Part shown: piece after piece, positions 42,392-50,488 of the stretch
Numbering within the stretch: position 1 is the stretch's first letter
How the letters are laid out: each line of letters starts with the position of its first letter
Source of the DNA: Cellulomonas marina
Lineage (GTDB): Bacteria > Actinomycetota > Actinomycetes > Actinomycetales > Cellulomonadaceae
Reading direction: 5' to 3'
DNA length: 64,000 nt
Assembly (NCBI RefSeq): GCF_900111925.1
Contig: NZ_FOKA01000003.1
Location: forward strand, 186,001-250,000
Made by a program: the position numbers and the translations under genes
Notes under the pieces: model-generated
The model's input: only the letters and a program-made list of their open reading frames with translations
Told to the model about the DNA's origin: nothing
Databases searched by the model: none

Positions 42392-43851
42392 GCCAGCTCC
42401 TCCCCGAGCTCGAGGTCCTCCACGAGCACGGCCTGGCCGGTGACGAGCGAGCGGTTGCCCGCGATCCCCACCGCCACGGCCTTGAGCCCGTCGCGGTACC
42501 CGGCCGCGCGGCCGAGGGGGTCGTCGCCCAGCCGCAGGTCCCGGCGGAAGACGTCCTTGAGCAGGATCGCGTCACCACCGCCGTGCCCGCCGATGCCGGC
42601 CGGGATCGGCACGTCCTGGGTGCGGTGCCAGTGCGTCTGCACCGTCAGCCGCTCGCCCTCGGGCCGCAGCGGGTCGGTGGTGGCCGCCCCCGGCGTGGCC
42701 GAGGGGTCGAGGACCGCGTTGCCGTCCTCGTCGAGCTCGACGAACCCGCGCTCGACGACCTCGAGCTCCGCGCGCCCGGCGGTGCCGTTGACGGTGACGC
42801 GGTAGCCCTCCCACGGGGAGTGGGCGTTGAGCGAGTACGTCAGCGTCGCCCCGGACCGGTAGTCCACGACGAGGGAGAGGTTGTCCTCGATGGTGATGCC
42901 CGGACCGAACGGGTCCTGGTCGCGGCGGTACCCGTCGTGCGCCTCGGCGTCGAGGTAGAGCGCCTGCAGCCGCGGGTCGGTGCGCAGGTCGAGCGAGAAC
43001 GGGTCGCCCTCCGCGCCCGTCCCGCGCTCGGGCCGGTCGACGAGGCCGCGGGCGGCGGCGTTCTTGTCGCCGTAGAACCGCAGGGCCCCGGAGGCGAAGA
43101 CCCGCTCGGGCACGTCGTCGATCCACCAGTTGACGAGGTCGAAGTGGTGGCTGGACTTGTGCACGAGCAGGCCGCCGGAGTTGGCCTTGTCCCGGTGCCA
43201 GCGGCGGAAGTAGTCCGCACCGTGCACGGTGTCCAGCGCCCACTCGAAGTGCACGCCCGTGACCTGCCCGATCGCACCCGAGCCGATGACCTGCCGCAGC
43301 GTCGAGTTCCGGGGCGCGTACCGGTAGTTGAACGTCATGACGACGTCCCGGCCCGTGTCCGCGACGGCCCGCGTGATGCGGCGGCACCCGTCGGCGTCGG
43401 TGGTCAGCGGCTTCTCGACGACGACGTCGGCGCCCGCGCGCAGCGCCCGGTCGACGAGCTCGGCGTGCGTGCGGTCCAGGCTCGTGACCACGACGACGTC
43501 CACCGCCTGCTCGGCCACCATCGCCTCGAGGCCCTCGGGGGTGTACCGCGGCAGCCCGGCGGGCCCGCCCAGGCCGAGCGCGCGACCGACCTCGGCGTCG
43601 TAGAACGCGATCCGCCCGGGGTTCGGGTCGAGCCACGCGACGATCTCGCCGACGTCGGCGTGCTCGCCTGTCAGCGCGCCGACGTACATGCCGGCGCGGT
43701 GGCCGGTGCCGGCGACGGCGTAGCGCCGCCGCGGCCGGCCGGCCGGGACCGGCGCGAACTGCGGGACCACGCCCTCGTCGGCCGTGCGGCTGGTGCTCGA
43801 CGCGGGCGCCGGCGCGGTGGGGTTCTGGTCCAGGGGGCTGCGGTCGCTCAA
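42388..43851 (-). CDS. Gfo/Idh/MocA-family oxidoreductase
   Basis: A TTG at 43851 gives 487 residues. The Rossmann segment is RYAVAGTGHRAGMYVGALTGEH, the EKPL motif is VVVEKPLTTDADGCRRI, and the substrate domain has FNYRYAPRNSTLRQVIGSGAIGQVTGVHFEWALDTVHGADYFRRWHRDKANSGGLLVHKSSHHFDLVNWWI. This longer subfamily is typical of clusters for uronic-acid or rhamnogalacturonan oligosaccharides. The start is uncertain because the first 40 residues are low complexity. It overlaps the PmoA-like gene by four bases. Confidence 0.88.
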   Translation of the reverse strand: MSDRSPLDQNPTAPAPASSTSRTADEGVVPQFAPVPAGRPRRRYAVAGTGHRAGMYVGALTGEHADVGEIVAWLDPNPGRIAFYDAEVGRALGLGGPAGLPRYTPEGLEAMVAEQAVDVVVVTSLDRTHAELVDRALRAGADVVVEKPLTTDADGCRRITRAVADTGRDVVMTFNYRYAPRNSTLRQVIGSGAIGQVTGVHFEWALDTVHGADYFRRWHRDKANSGGLLVHKSSHHFDLVNWWIDDVPERVFASGALRFYGDKNAAARGLVDRPERGTGAEGDPFSLDLRTDPRLQALYLDAEAHDGYRRDQDPFGPGITIEDNLSLVVDYRSGATLTYSLNAHSPWEGYRVTVNGTAGRAELEVVERGFVELDEDGNAVLDPSATPGAATTDPLRPEGERLTVQTHWHRTQDVPIPAGIGGHGGGDAILLKDVFRRDLRLGDDPLGRAAGYRDGLKAVAVGIAGNRSLVTGQAVLVEDLELGEELA

Positions 43852-43880
43852 CGTGTCCTCGTCCTGCGCGTGGTGTCGGG

Positions 43881-43910
43881 TCGGGATCGGTCAGGTCGGG
43901 ATCGGTCGGG
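43881..43910. repeat. 15-base tandem duplication after the DUF624 gene
   Basis: TCGGGATCGGTCAGG and TCGGGATCGGTCGGG are adjacent, five bases downstream of the DUF624 gene's stop (minus strand). The following TCGGGTCAG looks like a truncated further copy that reaches the stop codon. Confidence 0.8.
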
Positions 43911-43915
43911 TCGGG

Positions 43916-44527
43916 TCAGCTGCGGGCGGCGCGTCGGTGCTCGACCGCGACGACGGCCAGCGCCAGCAGGCCCGGCACCAGCACCGCGAGCGGCGCCAGC
44001 ATCCAGGTGAACAGGGCGCACATCGCGAGCGCGAGGACGAGGAGCGCGGACCCCGTCAGGTCGTCCCCGGCTCGACGCGCCCCGGCGCGCAGCACGTCGG
44101 CCCAGCGCTCCCCGTCCCGCCACGCCCCGGCGGCGCGCAGCAGGACGACGAGCAGGGCGACCGCGACGAGCGCGCTCACGGCGAGCACCGCCGCGCCGCC
44201 GGGCACCGCGCCGGACGCGGCCAGCCGCAGGTCCACCCACAGCAGCCCGAGCAGCACCGTCACGCCGAGGGCGACGGCCCAGACGCCGCGCACTGCCCGC
44301 AGGAAGAGCCGGCCCAGGTCCGCCACGGCATCGGGCTCGTCGCCGAGATGCCGGCGCACGTGCGCCACCCCCGCCGCCATCGCCGGCAGCAGCGTCACCA
44401 CCGGCAGGCTCAGCACCGACACGCCGAGCCCCACCACCAGCACCTCGCCGAACAGCCCGAACGCACCGCCACCGAGGAGCGGCCGCCGCTCGGGTGCCGT
44501 GGGGTCGACGGGCCGGCGACGGCTCAC
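43916..44527 (-). CDS. YesL-like integral membrane protein (DUF624)
   Basis: The GTG at 44527 overlaps the stop of the upstream binding-protein gene and gives 203 residues with five hydrophobic segments. These include FGLFGEVLVVGLGVSVLSLPVVTLLPAMAAGV and the C-terminal ALLVLALAMCALFTWMLAPLAVLVPGLLALAVVAVEHRRA. DUF624/YesL proteins accompany carbohydrate ABC transporters; in Bacillus subtilis yesL lies with the rhamnogalacturonan transporter yesOPQ. The same association here supports a pectin-oligosaccharide role, by inference. Confidence 0.85.
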   Translation of the reverse strand: MSRRRPVDPTAPERRPLLGGGAFGLFGEVLVVGLGVSVLSLPVVTLLPAMAAGVAHVRRHLGDEPDAVADLGRLFLRAVRGVWAVALGVTVLLGLLWVDLRLAASGAVPGGAAVLAVSALVAVALLVVLLRAAGAWRDGERWADVLRAGARRAGDDLTGSALLVLALAMCALFTWMLAPLAVLVPGLLALAVVAVEHRRAARS

Positions 44528-45843
44528 GGCAGCGTCAGCTCCGCCTCGGCGAACCATTTGGTGGCGAACTGCTCGGGCGTGAGGCTGCCGTACCCGAGCT
44601 CCTCGCCGAGGGACTTCCACTTCGCCTCGAGCGTCCCGAAACCCTCCACGGGCAGCGGCGCCGGCTCGGTGACGAGGTCGGCGACCTGCTCCTCGTAGGC
44701 CACCACCTTCGCGTCCACCCCGGCGAGCTCCATGGCGTCGCGCTGGGCGGCCGTCGCCGGCACGCCCTTCGAGGTGCCGAAGATGCGGCCCACCTCGGGC
44801 TCGTTGAGGAAGAAGTCGAGCAGCTCGGCGACCTCCTGCGGGTGCTCGGTGTTCGCGCCCGCCGCCATCATGAACGTGCGGCTGAAGAGGGCCGGTCCGT
44901 CCTCGCCGGAGGGCATCGGCAGCATGGAGATGTTCTCGGTGCCCGAGTCCGCCACGTAGCCGGCCAGGAAGTTGTCCCAGCTCATCTCCGAGGCGACCTC
45001 GTTGACGGTGAAGCCGCCGAGCGGCGCCAGCGCCACGGTGCGCTCCGTCGGGAAGAGCGCACCGTCCGCGCGCAGGTCGTCCGTGAGCGACAGGAACTCC
45101 ACGACGTCGTCCTCGTCGAACCCGATCCCGCCGTCCTCGGTGAAGGGCGTGACGCCCTGCTGCACGAGCCACTGGAGGAAGAACCAGAACGTGGCGGTGT
45201 AGTCGGCGGAGCCGTACAGCGCCGCGCCCTCGTCCGTCGTCGCCCCGGACGCCCGCACGTCGGCGATGAAGGCGTTCAGGTCCTCCCAGGTGTACCCCTC
45301 CGGGGGGGCCGCGACGCCCGTGCGCGCCAGCACGTCCTCGTTGACGAACATGGCCAGCATGTTCGTCGCCGTCGGCATCGCGTACGTGCGCCCGTCGAGC
45401 GTGGCCTCCGTCAGCAGCGTGTCCTGCAGGCCGGAGGTGTCGATCTCGTCGCCGAGCAGGTCGGTCAGGTCGAGGAGCTGGCCCGTGGCCACGTACTGCC
45501 GCAGGTAGGTGGAGTCGATCTGCATGACGTCCGGCAGCGCGCGGGCCGCCGACTCGGTGGAGCGTGCGGTCCAGTAGTCCGAGAACGCCGCGAAGCTCGT
45601 GTTCACCGTGATGTCCGGGTGCTGCTCCTCGAAGAGCGCGACGGCCTCCTCGTAGCGGGCCGCCCGGTCGTCGTTGCCCCACCAGACGAGGTCGAGCGTC
45701 ACCGGGCCCGCGCTCGTCGCCCCCTCCCCGGCTCCACCCGCCGACGGGGACGACCCGTCGGCCGACGAGGTGCCGCCGCAGGCGGCGAGGGCGAGCACGA
45801 GACCTGCCGCGGCGACGCCGGCGCGGACGGTGGTGCGGGACAC
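44524..45843 (-). CDS. carbohydrate ABC transporter solute-binding lipoprotein (intact copy)
   Basis: The 439-residue protein has a lipoprotein signal ending LALAACGG with Cys22 as lipid anchor. The family-1 binding fold includes LVWWGNDDRAARYEEAVALFEEQHPDITVNTSF, ALPDVMQIDSTYLRQYV, TWEDLNAFIADVRASG and GGFTVNEVASEMSWDNFLAGY. It would capture an oligosaccharide outside the membrane and hand it to the two permeases directly upstream. A paralogue at 47852-49174 lies on the other side of the permeases. No ATPase gene is nearby, so a shared MsmX/MsiK-type ATPase is likely. Confidence 0.92.
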   Translation of the reverse strand: MSRTTVRAGVAAAGLVLALAACGGTSSADGSSPSAGGAGEGATSAGPVTLDLVWWGNDDRAARYEEAVALFEEQHPDITVNTSFAAFSDYWTARSTESAARALPDVMQIDSTYLRQYVATGQLLDLTDLLGDEIDTSGLQDTLLTEATLDGRTYAMPTATNMLAMFVNEDVLARTGVAAPPEGYTWEDLNAFIADVRASGATTDEGAALYGSADYTATFWFFLQWLVQQGVTPFTEDGGIGFDEDDVVEFLSLTDDLRADGALFPTERTVALAPLGGFTVNEVASEMSWDNFLAGYVADSGTENISMLPMPSGEDGPALFSRTFMMAAGANTEHPQEVAELLDFFLNEPEVGRIFGTSKGVPATAAQRDAMELAGVDAKVVAYEEQVADLVTEPAPLPVEGFGTLEAKWKSLGEELGYGSLTPEQFATKWFAEAELTLP

Positions 45844-45889
45844 GGGGACCTCCGGGTGGGTGGGGTGGGGCGCGCCGGGGCGGAAGGGC

Positions 45890-46825
45890 TCAGCCCTTGA
45901 GGCCCTGGGTGGCGACGCCCTCGACGAGGTAGCGCTGGAAGACGAGGAAGAACAGGAGCACCGGCACCAGCGCGAGCACCGCCATGGCCATCTGGGCGCC
46001 GTAGTCCGACGTGGTGGTCTGGTCCACGAACAGCCGCAGCGCGATCGGCATGGAGTACAGGTCCGGGTTCTTCAGGTACAACAACGGCCCGAAGAAGTCG
46101 TTCCAGGACCAGATGAACGCGAAGATCGAGCTCGTCACGAGCGCGGGCTTCATGAGCGGCAGCATGATCGCGGTGAAGATCCGCACGTGCCCGGCCCCGT
46201 CGATGCGCGCGGCCTCGTCCAGCTCCCGCGGCAGGTTGCGCATGAACTGCACCATGAGGAACACGAAGAACGCCTCGGCGGCCAGGAACTTGCCGATGAG
46301 CAGCGGGATGAAGGTGTTCACCAGGCCGAGGTTGTTGAACACGATGTACTGCGGGATGATCACGACGTGGAACGGCAGGAGCAGCGTTCCGATCATCAAC
46401 GAGAAGAAGATCTTCCGCCCCGGGAACTCGATCCGCGCGAACGCGTAGGCGGACACCGAGCAGGAGATCACGATCCCGACCACCGACAGCACGGCCAGGA
46501 TCAGGGAGTTCTTGAAGAACGTCCAGAACGAGACCCCGCCGATGCCCTGCAGTGCCTTGGTGAAGTTGTCGAACGAGGCGTCGGTGGGGATGATCCCCAC
46601 GTTCCCGACGATCTGGTTGGACGGCTTGAACGCCGAGACGACCATCCACACCGCGGGGTAGAGGATGACGGCCACGATCAGCAGCGTCACGACGTGGAAG
46701 ACGATCTCCCGGGCGCCGCGCCGGTTGCGCGCGGTGCGTCGCAGCCGTGCGGAGTGCTCGTCGCTGACGGTCGAACGCGCCGTCGCGACCGGACCGGCCG
46801 GCTGGGTCGAGGTGCTGGTGCTCAC
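45890..46825 (-). CDS. carbohydrate ABC transporter permease (MalG type)
   Basis: The GTG at 46825 overlaps the stop of the preceding permease gene (GTGA) and gives 311 residues. There are six membrane segments. The EAA loop that contacts the ATPase is ELDEAARIDGAGHVRIFTAIMLPLMKPAL. The C-terminus is the typical FLVFQRYLVEGVATQGLKG. It pairs with the MalF-type permease to form the channel. Confidence 0.94.
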   Translation of the reverse strand: MSTSTSTQPAGPVATARSTVSDEHSARLRRTARNRRGAREIVFHVVTLLIVAVILYPAVWMVVSAFKPSNQIVGNVGIIPTDASFDNFTKALQGIGGVSFWTFFKNSLILAVLSVVGIVISCSVSAYAFARIEFPGRKIFFSLMIGTLLLPFHVVIIPQYIVFNNLGLVNTFIPLLIGKFLAAEAFFVFLMVQFMRNLPRELDEAARIDGAGHVRIFTAIMLPLMKPALVTSSIFAFIWSWNDFFGPLLYLKNPDLYSMPIALRLFVDQTTTSDYGAQMAMAVLALVPVLLFFLVFQRYLVEGVATQGLKG

Positions 46826-47775
46826 TTGGACTCCCCCGAGTAGTGCACCCAGCGGTTCTGGGTCTGGAACAGGACCAGGCTGATGGCGCCGACCACCAGG
46901 ACCAGCACCCAGGCCATCGCCGAGGCGTAGCCCATCTGGAAGTCCTGGAAACCGCGGATGTACAAGTAGAACGTGTAGAACAACGTCGAGCGCGCCGGGC
47001 CGCCAGTGCCGTTGGAGATGATGAACGCGCTGTTGAAGATCTGGAACGCGTGGATCGTCTCCAGCAGCAAATTGAAGAACAGCACGGGCGAGAGCATCGG
47101 CAGCGTGATGCGGAAGAACTTGCGCACCGGACCGGCGCCGTCGACCGCGGCGGCCTCGTACAGCTCGGTGGGCACCTGCTTCAGGCCCGCCAGGAAGATG
47201 ACCATCGGGGCACCGAACTGCCACACCGTCAGCAGGATGAGCATCGGCACCGTGCGGTTGGGGTCGCCGACCCACCCACCGGCGGAGAACCCCAGCAGCT
47301 GCTGGCCCCGGTCGACCACGCCGCCGTCGATGAACATCGCCTTCCACACGATGGCGATCGACACCGACGCACCCACCAGCGAGGGCAGGTAGAACGCCGA
47401 GCGGTAGAACCCCTTGCCGCGGAACGCGTTGTTCAGCAGCATCGCCACCAGCAACGACGCCAGCAGCTTCACCGGCGTGCCCACGACCACGTACAGCGCC
47501 GTGACCTTCCACGCCTGCGTGTAGTTGGGGTCGGAGAACAACCGCGTGAAGTTCTCCAGCCCCACCCACTGCGGCGGCGCGAACAGGTTGTAGTCGGTGA
47601 ACGCCAGGTACAGCGACGCGGCCATCGGCCCGGCCGTCAGCAGCAGGAAGCCCAGCAGCCACGGCGTCAGGAACGCGTACCCCGCGCCGGCCTCGCGCAG
47701 GGATCGTCGACGGCTGGAGGGCCGTCGGGCAGGACGTGCCGCCCGCGTGGGGGGCGCCTCGGCGGTGAGGGTCAC
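46822..47775 (-). CDS. carbohydrate ABC transporter permease (MalF type)
   Basis: The GTG at 47775 gives 317 residues. After a basic cytoplasmic head come six membrane helices (YAFLTPWLLGFLLLTAGPMAASLYLAFTDYNLF and on) and the EAA loop ELYEAAAVDGAGPVRKFFRITLPMLSPVLFF. It is preceded by a strong hairpin that separates it from the upstream binding-protein gene, so it may be expressed at a lower level than that gene. Confidence 0.94.
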   Translation of the reverse strand: MTLTAEAPPTRAARPARRPSSRRRSLREAGAGYAFLTPWLLGFLLLTAGPMAASLYLAFTDYNLFAPPQWVGLENFTRLFSDPNYTQAWKVTALYVVVGTPVKLLASLLVAMLLNNAFRGKGFYRSAFYLPSLVGASVSIAIVWKAMFIDGGVVDRGQQLLGFSAGGWVGDPNRTVPMLILLTVWQFGAPMVIFLAGLKQVPTELYEAAAVDGAGPVRKFFRITLPMLSPVLFFNLLLETIHAFQIFNSAFIISNGTGGPARSTLFYTFYLYIRGFQDFQMGYASAMAWVLVLVVGAISLVLFQTQNRWVHYSGESK

Positions 47776-47811
47776 GGTGGGGTTCCGATCGTCGCAGGAT
47801 CGAGGGTCGTG

Positions 47812-47838
47812 GGGCGGGCCGGGGTCACCGGCCCGCCC
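47812..47838 (-). terminator. intercistronic hairpin between binding-protein and permease genes
   Basis: GGGCGGGCCGG and CCGGCCCGCCC form a perfect 11-base stem around a five-base loop, just after the binding-protein stop. Such hairpins in ABC operons typically stabilise the upstream message or act as partial terminators, making more binding protein than permease. Confidence 0.65.
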
Positions 47839-47851
47839 GGTCGGCCTCAGG

Positions 47852-49174
47852 TCAGCTGATGGCCATCTCGGCCTCGGCGAACCACTCGGTCGCGAAGCCC
47901 TCGGGGTCAAGGTTGCCGTACGCGAGCTCCTCCGCGAGCGTGCGCCACTTCGCCTCGATGGTGCCGAAGCCCTTGACGGGGATGGGGGTGGCCTCCGTGA
48001 CCTGCTCCGCGACCTCCTCCTCGTACGCGATCACCTTCGCGTCGACGCTGCCCTCGGTGACGTCGACCGCCGCGCGCTGCTCCTCGTCGGCGGGGACGCC
48101 CTTCGAGGTGCCGAAGATCGTCCCGACCTCGGGGTCGGTCAGCAGGAAGTTGATGAACAGCGCGGCCTCGACCGGGTGCTCGGTGTTCGCGCCGGCCGAC
48201 AGCAGCATCGACGGCTTGTAGAACAGCGCCTTCTCGCCCGGCTCGATCGACGGGAGCTGGTGCATCTCGAGGTTGTCGGTGCCCGAGTCGGTCGTGTACT
48301 GGGTCAGGAAGTTGTCCCAGCTCATCTCCGAGGCGACCTCGTTGACGGTGAAGCCGCCCTTGGGCAGCAGCGACGTCGCGCGCTCGACGGGGTAGAGCTG
48401 GTCGGCCTCGCGCAGGTCCGCGGTCAGGCCGAGGAACTCGACGACGTCGGCCTCGTCGAACCCGAGCGTCCCGTCCTCGTTGAACGGCGTCACGCCGTTC
48501 TGCAGCAGCCACTGGATGAAGAACCAGAAGGTGCCGGTGTAGTCGCCGGACCCGTAGAGCTGGTACCCGTCGGCCGTGCTCGTCCCGGAGGCGGACACGT
48601 CCTCGATGAAGCCGTTGAGGTCCTCCCAGCTGTAGTCCGCGTCGTCGGGGAACGTGGCCCCGGCGGCCTGGGTGACGTTCGGGTTCTCGAACATGGCCAG
48701 GGTGTTCGTCGAGGTGGGGATGCCGATCGTCTTGCCGTCGAGCACACCCGCCTCGAGCAGCGTCTCGTCGTAGCCGGACAGGTCGATCGTCTCGTTCTCG
48801 ACGTAGGGCGCGAGGTCGAGGAGCTGGCCGTTCTCGCTGAACTCCCGCAGGTAGGACAGGTCGAACTGCATGACGTCCGGCAGCGCACGCCCGGCGGCCT
48901 CCGTGGTCCGGGCGGGCCAGTAGTCCGCGAAAGCGGCGAAGCTGCTGGTGATCGAGATGTCCGTGTACTCCTCGTTGAACAGGTCGATCGCCTGCTGGTA
49001 CCGGGACGCGCGGTCGTCGTTGCCCCAGAACGTGAAGTTGAGCGTCACGGGGCCGGACGCGGTGGTCTGGGCGGCCGAGGGTGCGGCCGCCTCGTTCCCG
49101 CCGCTGCCGCAGGCCGACAGGGCCAGCGCGACGCCGGCCGTCAGTGCGGCTGTGCGGACGATTTATCGCTTCAT
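47852..49174 (-). pseudogene. second solute-binding lipoprotein gene with a stop codon at codon 4
   Basis: The ATG at 49174 follows AGGAGG by nine bases and reads Met-Lys-Arg-stop: the TAA is at 49163-49165. In the same frame the sequence then continues as a complete binding protein: IVRTAALTAGVALALSACGSGG with the lipobox Cys at codon 22, exactly as in the paralogue. TLNFTFWGNDDRASRYQQAIDLFNEEY through AEMAIS then runs without further stops (441 codons). No ATG, GTG or TTG lies between the stop and the lipobox. A single change, for example TCA to TAA, would explain it. Either the gene is off, or translation uses a non-standard start. Confidence 0.85.
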
Positions 49175-49206
49175 CGCGATGAGCCTCCTCGCTCGGATGT
49201 ATGCCT

Positions 49207-49218
49207 GAAAGCGCATTC
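49207..49218. promoter_or_regulatory. LacI-type operator candidate at the binding-protein promoter
   Basis: GAAAGCGCATTC lies 33-44 bases before the start codon and a few bases downstream of the predicted -10 box, where a repressor would block initiation. It matches the sites upstream of uxaA and uxaC. Confidence 0.5.
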
Positions 49219-49221
49219 CGC

Positions 49222-49251
49222 ACGCTAGGTGGCGGCCGGTTCCTCTGTCAA
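49222..49251 (-). promoter_or_regulatory. sigma-A-type promoter of the sugar transporter operon
   Basis: On the minus strand a perfect TTGACA (49246-49251) is 18 bases from TAGCGT (49222-49227). It is the best promoter match in the window. Operator-like sequences flank it on both sides (49207-49218 and 49262-49276). Confidence 0.7.
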
Positions 49252-49261
49252 CGGAGGCGAC

Positions 49262-49276
49262 TGAATCGTTGCAAAC
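49262..49276. promoter_or_regulatory. second operator-like motif upstream of the transporter operon
   Basis: TGAATCGTTGCAAAC lies 11 bases upstream of the -35 box. It matches TGAAACGTTGCAACC (minus strand, 55573-55587) upstream of the CE12-PL11 gene at 13 of 15 positions. The TGAAxCGTTxCA core is of LacI-family type. Confidence 0.5.
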
Positions 49277-49304
49277 GGGATCCGGGAGCGGGGCTGGGGA
49301 CGGC

Positions 49305-50069
49305 TCAGGACAACCCGGCCAGCCCCTCGAGCAGCCCGAGCGTGCGGTCCCACGCGGCGGTGCGGGGGTCGACGAGGTCCATGTGCCCCCCGGGGACGGC
49401 GACGAGCGCCGCGTCGCCGCCGAGCCTCCCGGCGCGGGCGACGTACGCCTCGGACTGCGCCGGAGGCACGACGTCGTCGGCGACCCCGTGCACGCACCGC
49501 ACCGGGACGGCGAGCGGCGCCTCCGCCATCGGGTCGACGGGCTCGTCGTCCCGTCGCGGCGGCCGCCCCAGGAAGTCGGCCACCGCCCCGCCCCCCAGGC
49601 CCTGCACGTGCGCGGTCGCCAGGTCGAGCACGCCCGCCTGGCTGACGACCCCGGTCACGGCCACCCGTGCGGTGCCGGTCGTCCCGCCGTCCGGCAGCCG
49701 CCGGGCGCCCGCCACCCACGCGGCCAGGTGCCCGCCCGCGGAGTGCCCGAGCACGACGACGGGCCGACCCTCCGCGTGCAGCGCCGCCAGGCCGGGCACG
49801 TCCGCGAGCGCGTCGACCCCGGCTGCCACGTCGGCCAGCGTGGCGGCCGCACCCCGCTCCCGCCGGTACTCCAGGTTCCAGGCCGCCCACCCGTGCGCGA
49901 CGAGGGAGGCCGCCGGCGGCCGGCCGAGCGAGAGGTCGTACCGCGCCCGCCAGAAGCCGCCGTGCACCACCACGACGACCCCGCGCGGCGTCCCGCCGTC
50001 CGCGGGCAGCCACAGCTCGGCGTGCTGGTCGGGGTCGGGGCCGTACCGGTGGACGGCGGGGCCCGTCAC
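49305..50069 (-). CDS. alpha/beta hydrolase (esterase/kynurenine-formamidase-like)
   Basis: The GTG at 50069 overlaps the DUF2087 gene stop (GTGA) and gives 254 residues. It has the oxyanion HGGFWRARYDLS, the nucleophile elbow VLGHSAGGHLAAWVAG, and late Asp and His in CVHGVADDVVPPAQSE and PGGHMDLVDP. This is the BD-FAE/kynurenine-formamidase-like group. The substrate is unknown, and a carbohydrate-ester role is possible given the neighbours. It is co-translated with the DUF2087 protein. Confidence 0.85.
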   Translation of the reverse strand: MTGPAVHRYGPDPDQHAELWLPADGGTPRGVVVVVHGGFWRARYDLSLGRPPAASLVAHGWAAWNLEYRRERGAAATLADVAAGVDALADVPGLAALHAEGRPVVVLGHSAGGHLAAWVAGARRLPDGGTTGTARVAVTGVVSQAGVLDLATAHVQGLGGGAVADFLGRPPRRDDEPVDPMAEAPLAVPVRCVHGVADDVVPPAQSEAYVARAGRLGGDAALVAVPGGHMDLVDPRTAAWDRTLGLLEGLAGLS

Positions 50070-50383
50070 AGGGCGTCGTACTCCGTCACCAGCGTGCGCC
50101 AGTACTCGGCCCCGTCGCGCGTCCGGCGGAGGAGACCCGCGTCGACCAGCTCGCGGCGGATCCCGACCGGGTCGCGCACGAGCCCGGCGAGCCGGTCGGT
50201 GAGGGTCCGCTCGTCGACGGGGTCGTGCACGGGCACGAGCTGCGCGACGACCCAGCTCAGCACCTGGTCCTTGTCCGCCCGCCGCCGCGGCAGGGCCTCG
50301 ACCCGGCCCTTGACGAGGAAGCGCACCGGCGGCCGCGCCGGGGCGAGGGGGTCGGCGATGATCTCGTCGCGGTCCCGGGGCAC
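50066..50383 (-). CDS. DUF2087 domain protein
   Basis: The GTG at 50383 gives 105 residues. The domain is seen in VRFLVKGRVEALPRRRADKDQVLSWVVAQLVPVHDPVDERTLTDRL and RDPVGIRRELVDAGLLRRTRDGAEYWRTL, a winged-helix-like fold found alone or fused to regulators. Function is not known; a small DNA-binding regulator is possible. It heads a two-gene unit with the hydrolase. Confidence 0.8.
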   Translation of the reverse strand: MPRDRDEIIADPLAPARPPVRFLVKGRVEALPRRRADKDQVLSWVVAQLVPVHDPVDERTLTDRLAGLVRDPVGIRRELVDAGLLRRTRDGAEYWRTLVTEYDAL

Positions 50384-50461
50384 CCGACGAGCGTACGTCG
50401 ACCGGCACGCCGCGGGCCCGGGCACCACCGCCGCAGCGGCAGCACCCGGGCCCGGGCCGGC

Positions 50462-50480
50462 GTCACCCCGTCGGGGTGAC
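50462..50480 (-). terminator. hairpin downstream of the CE12-PL11 gene
   Basis: GTCACCCC and GGGGTGAC pair perfectly around a three-base loop, nine bases after the stop codon of the minus-strand gene. A second dyad, GGGCCCGGG/CCCGGGCCC (50414-50422 and 50445-50453), lies just beyond. Confidence 0.65.
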
Positions 50481-50488
50481 CGGTCGGG

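Noticed and set aside
47907..49223. An alternative 438-codon frame overlapping the second binding-protein gene that starts upstream of the TAA.
   Set aside because: It is a shifted shadow of the binding-protein frame with Arg-rich composition. No single indel is needed because the true frame is continuous apart from the TAA.
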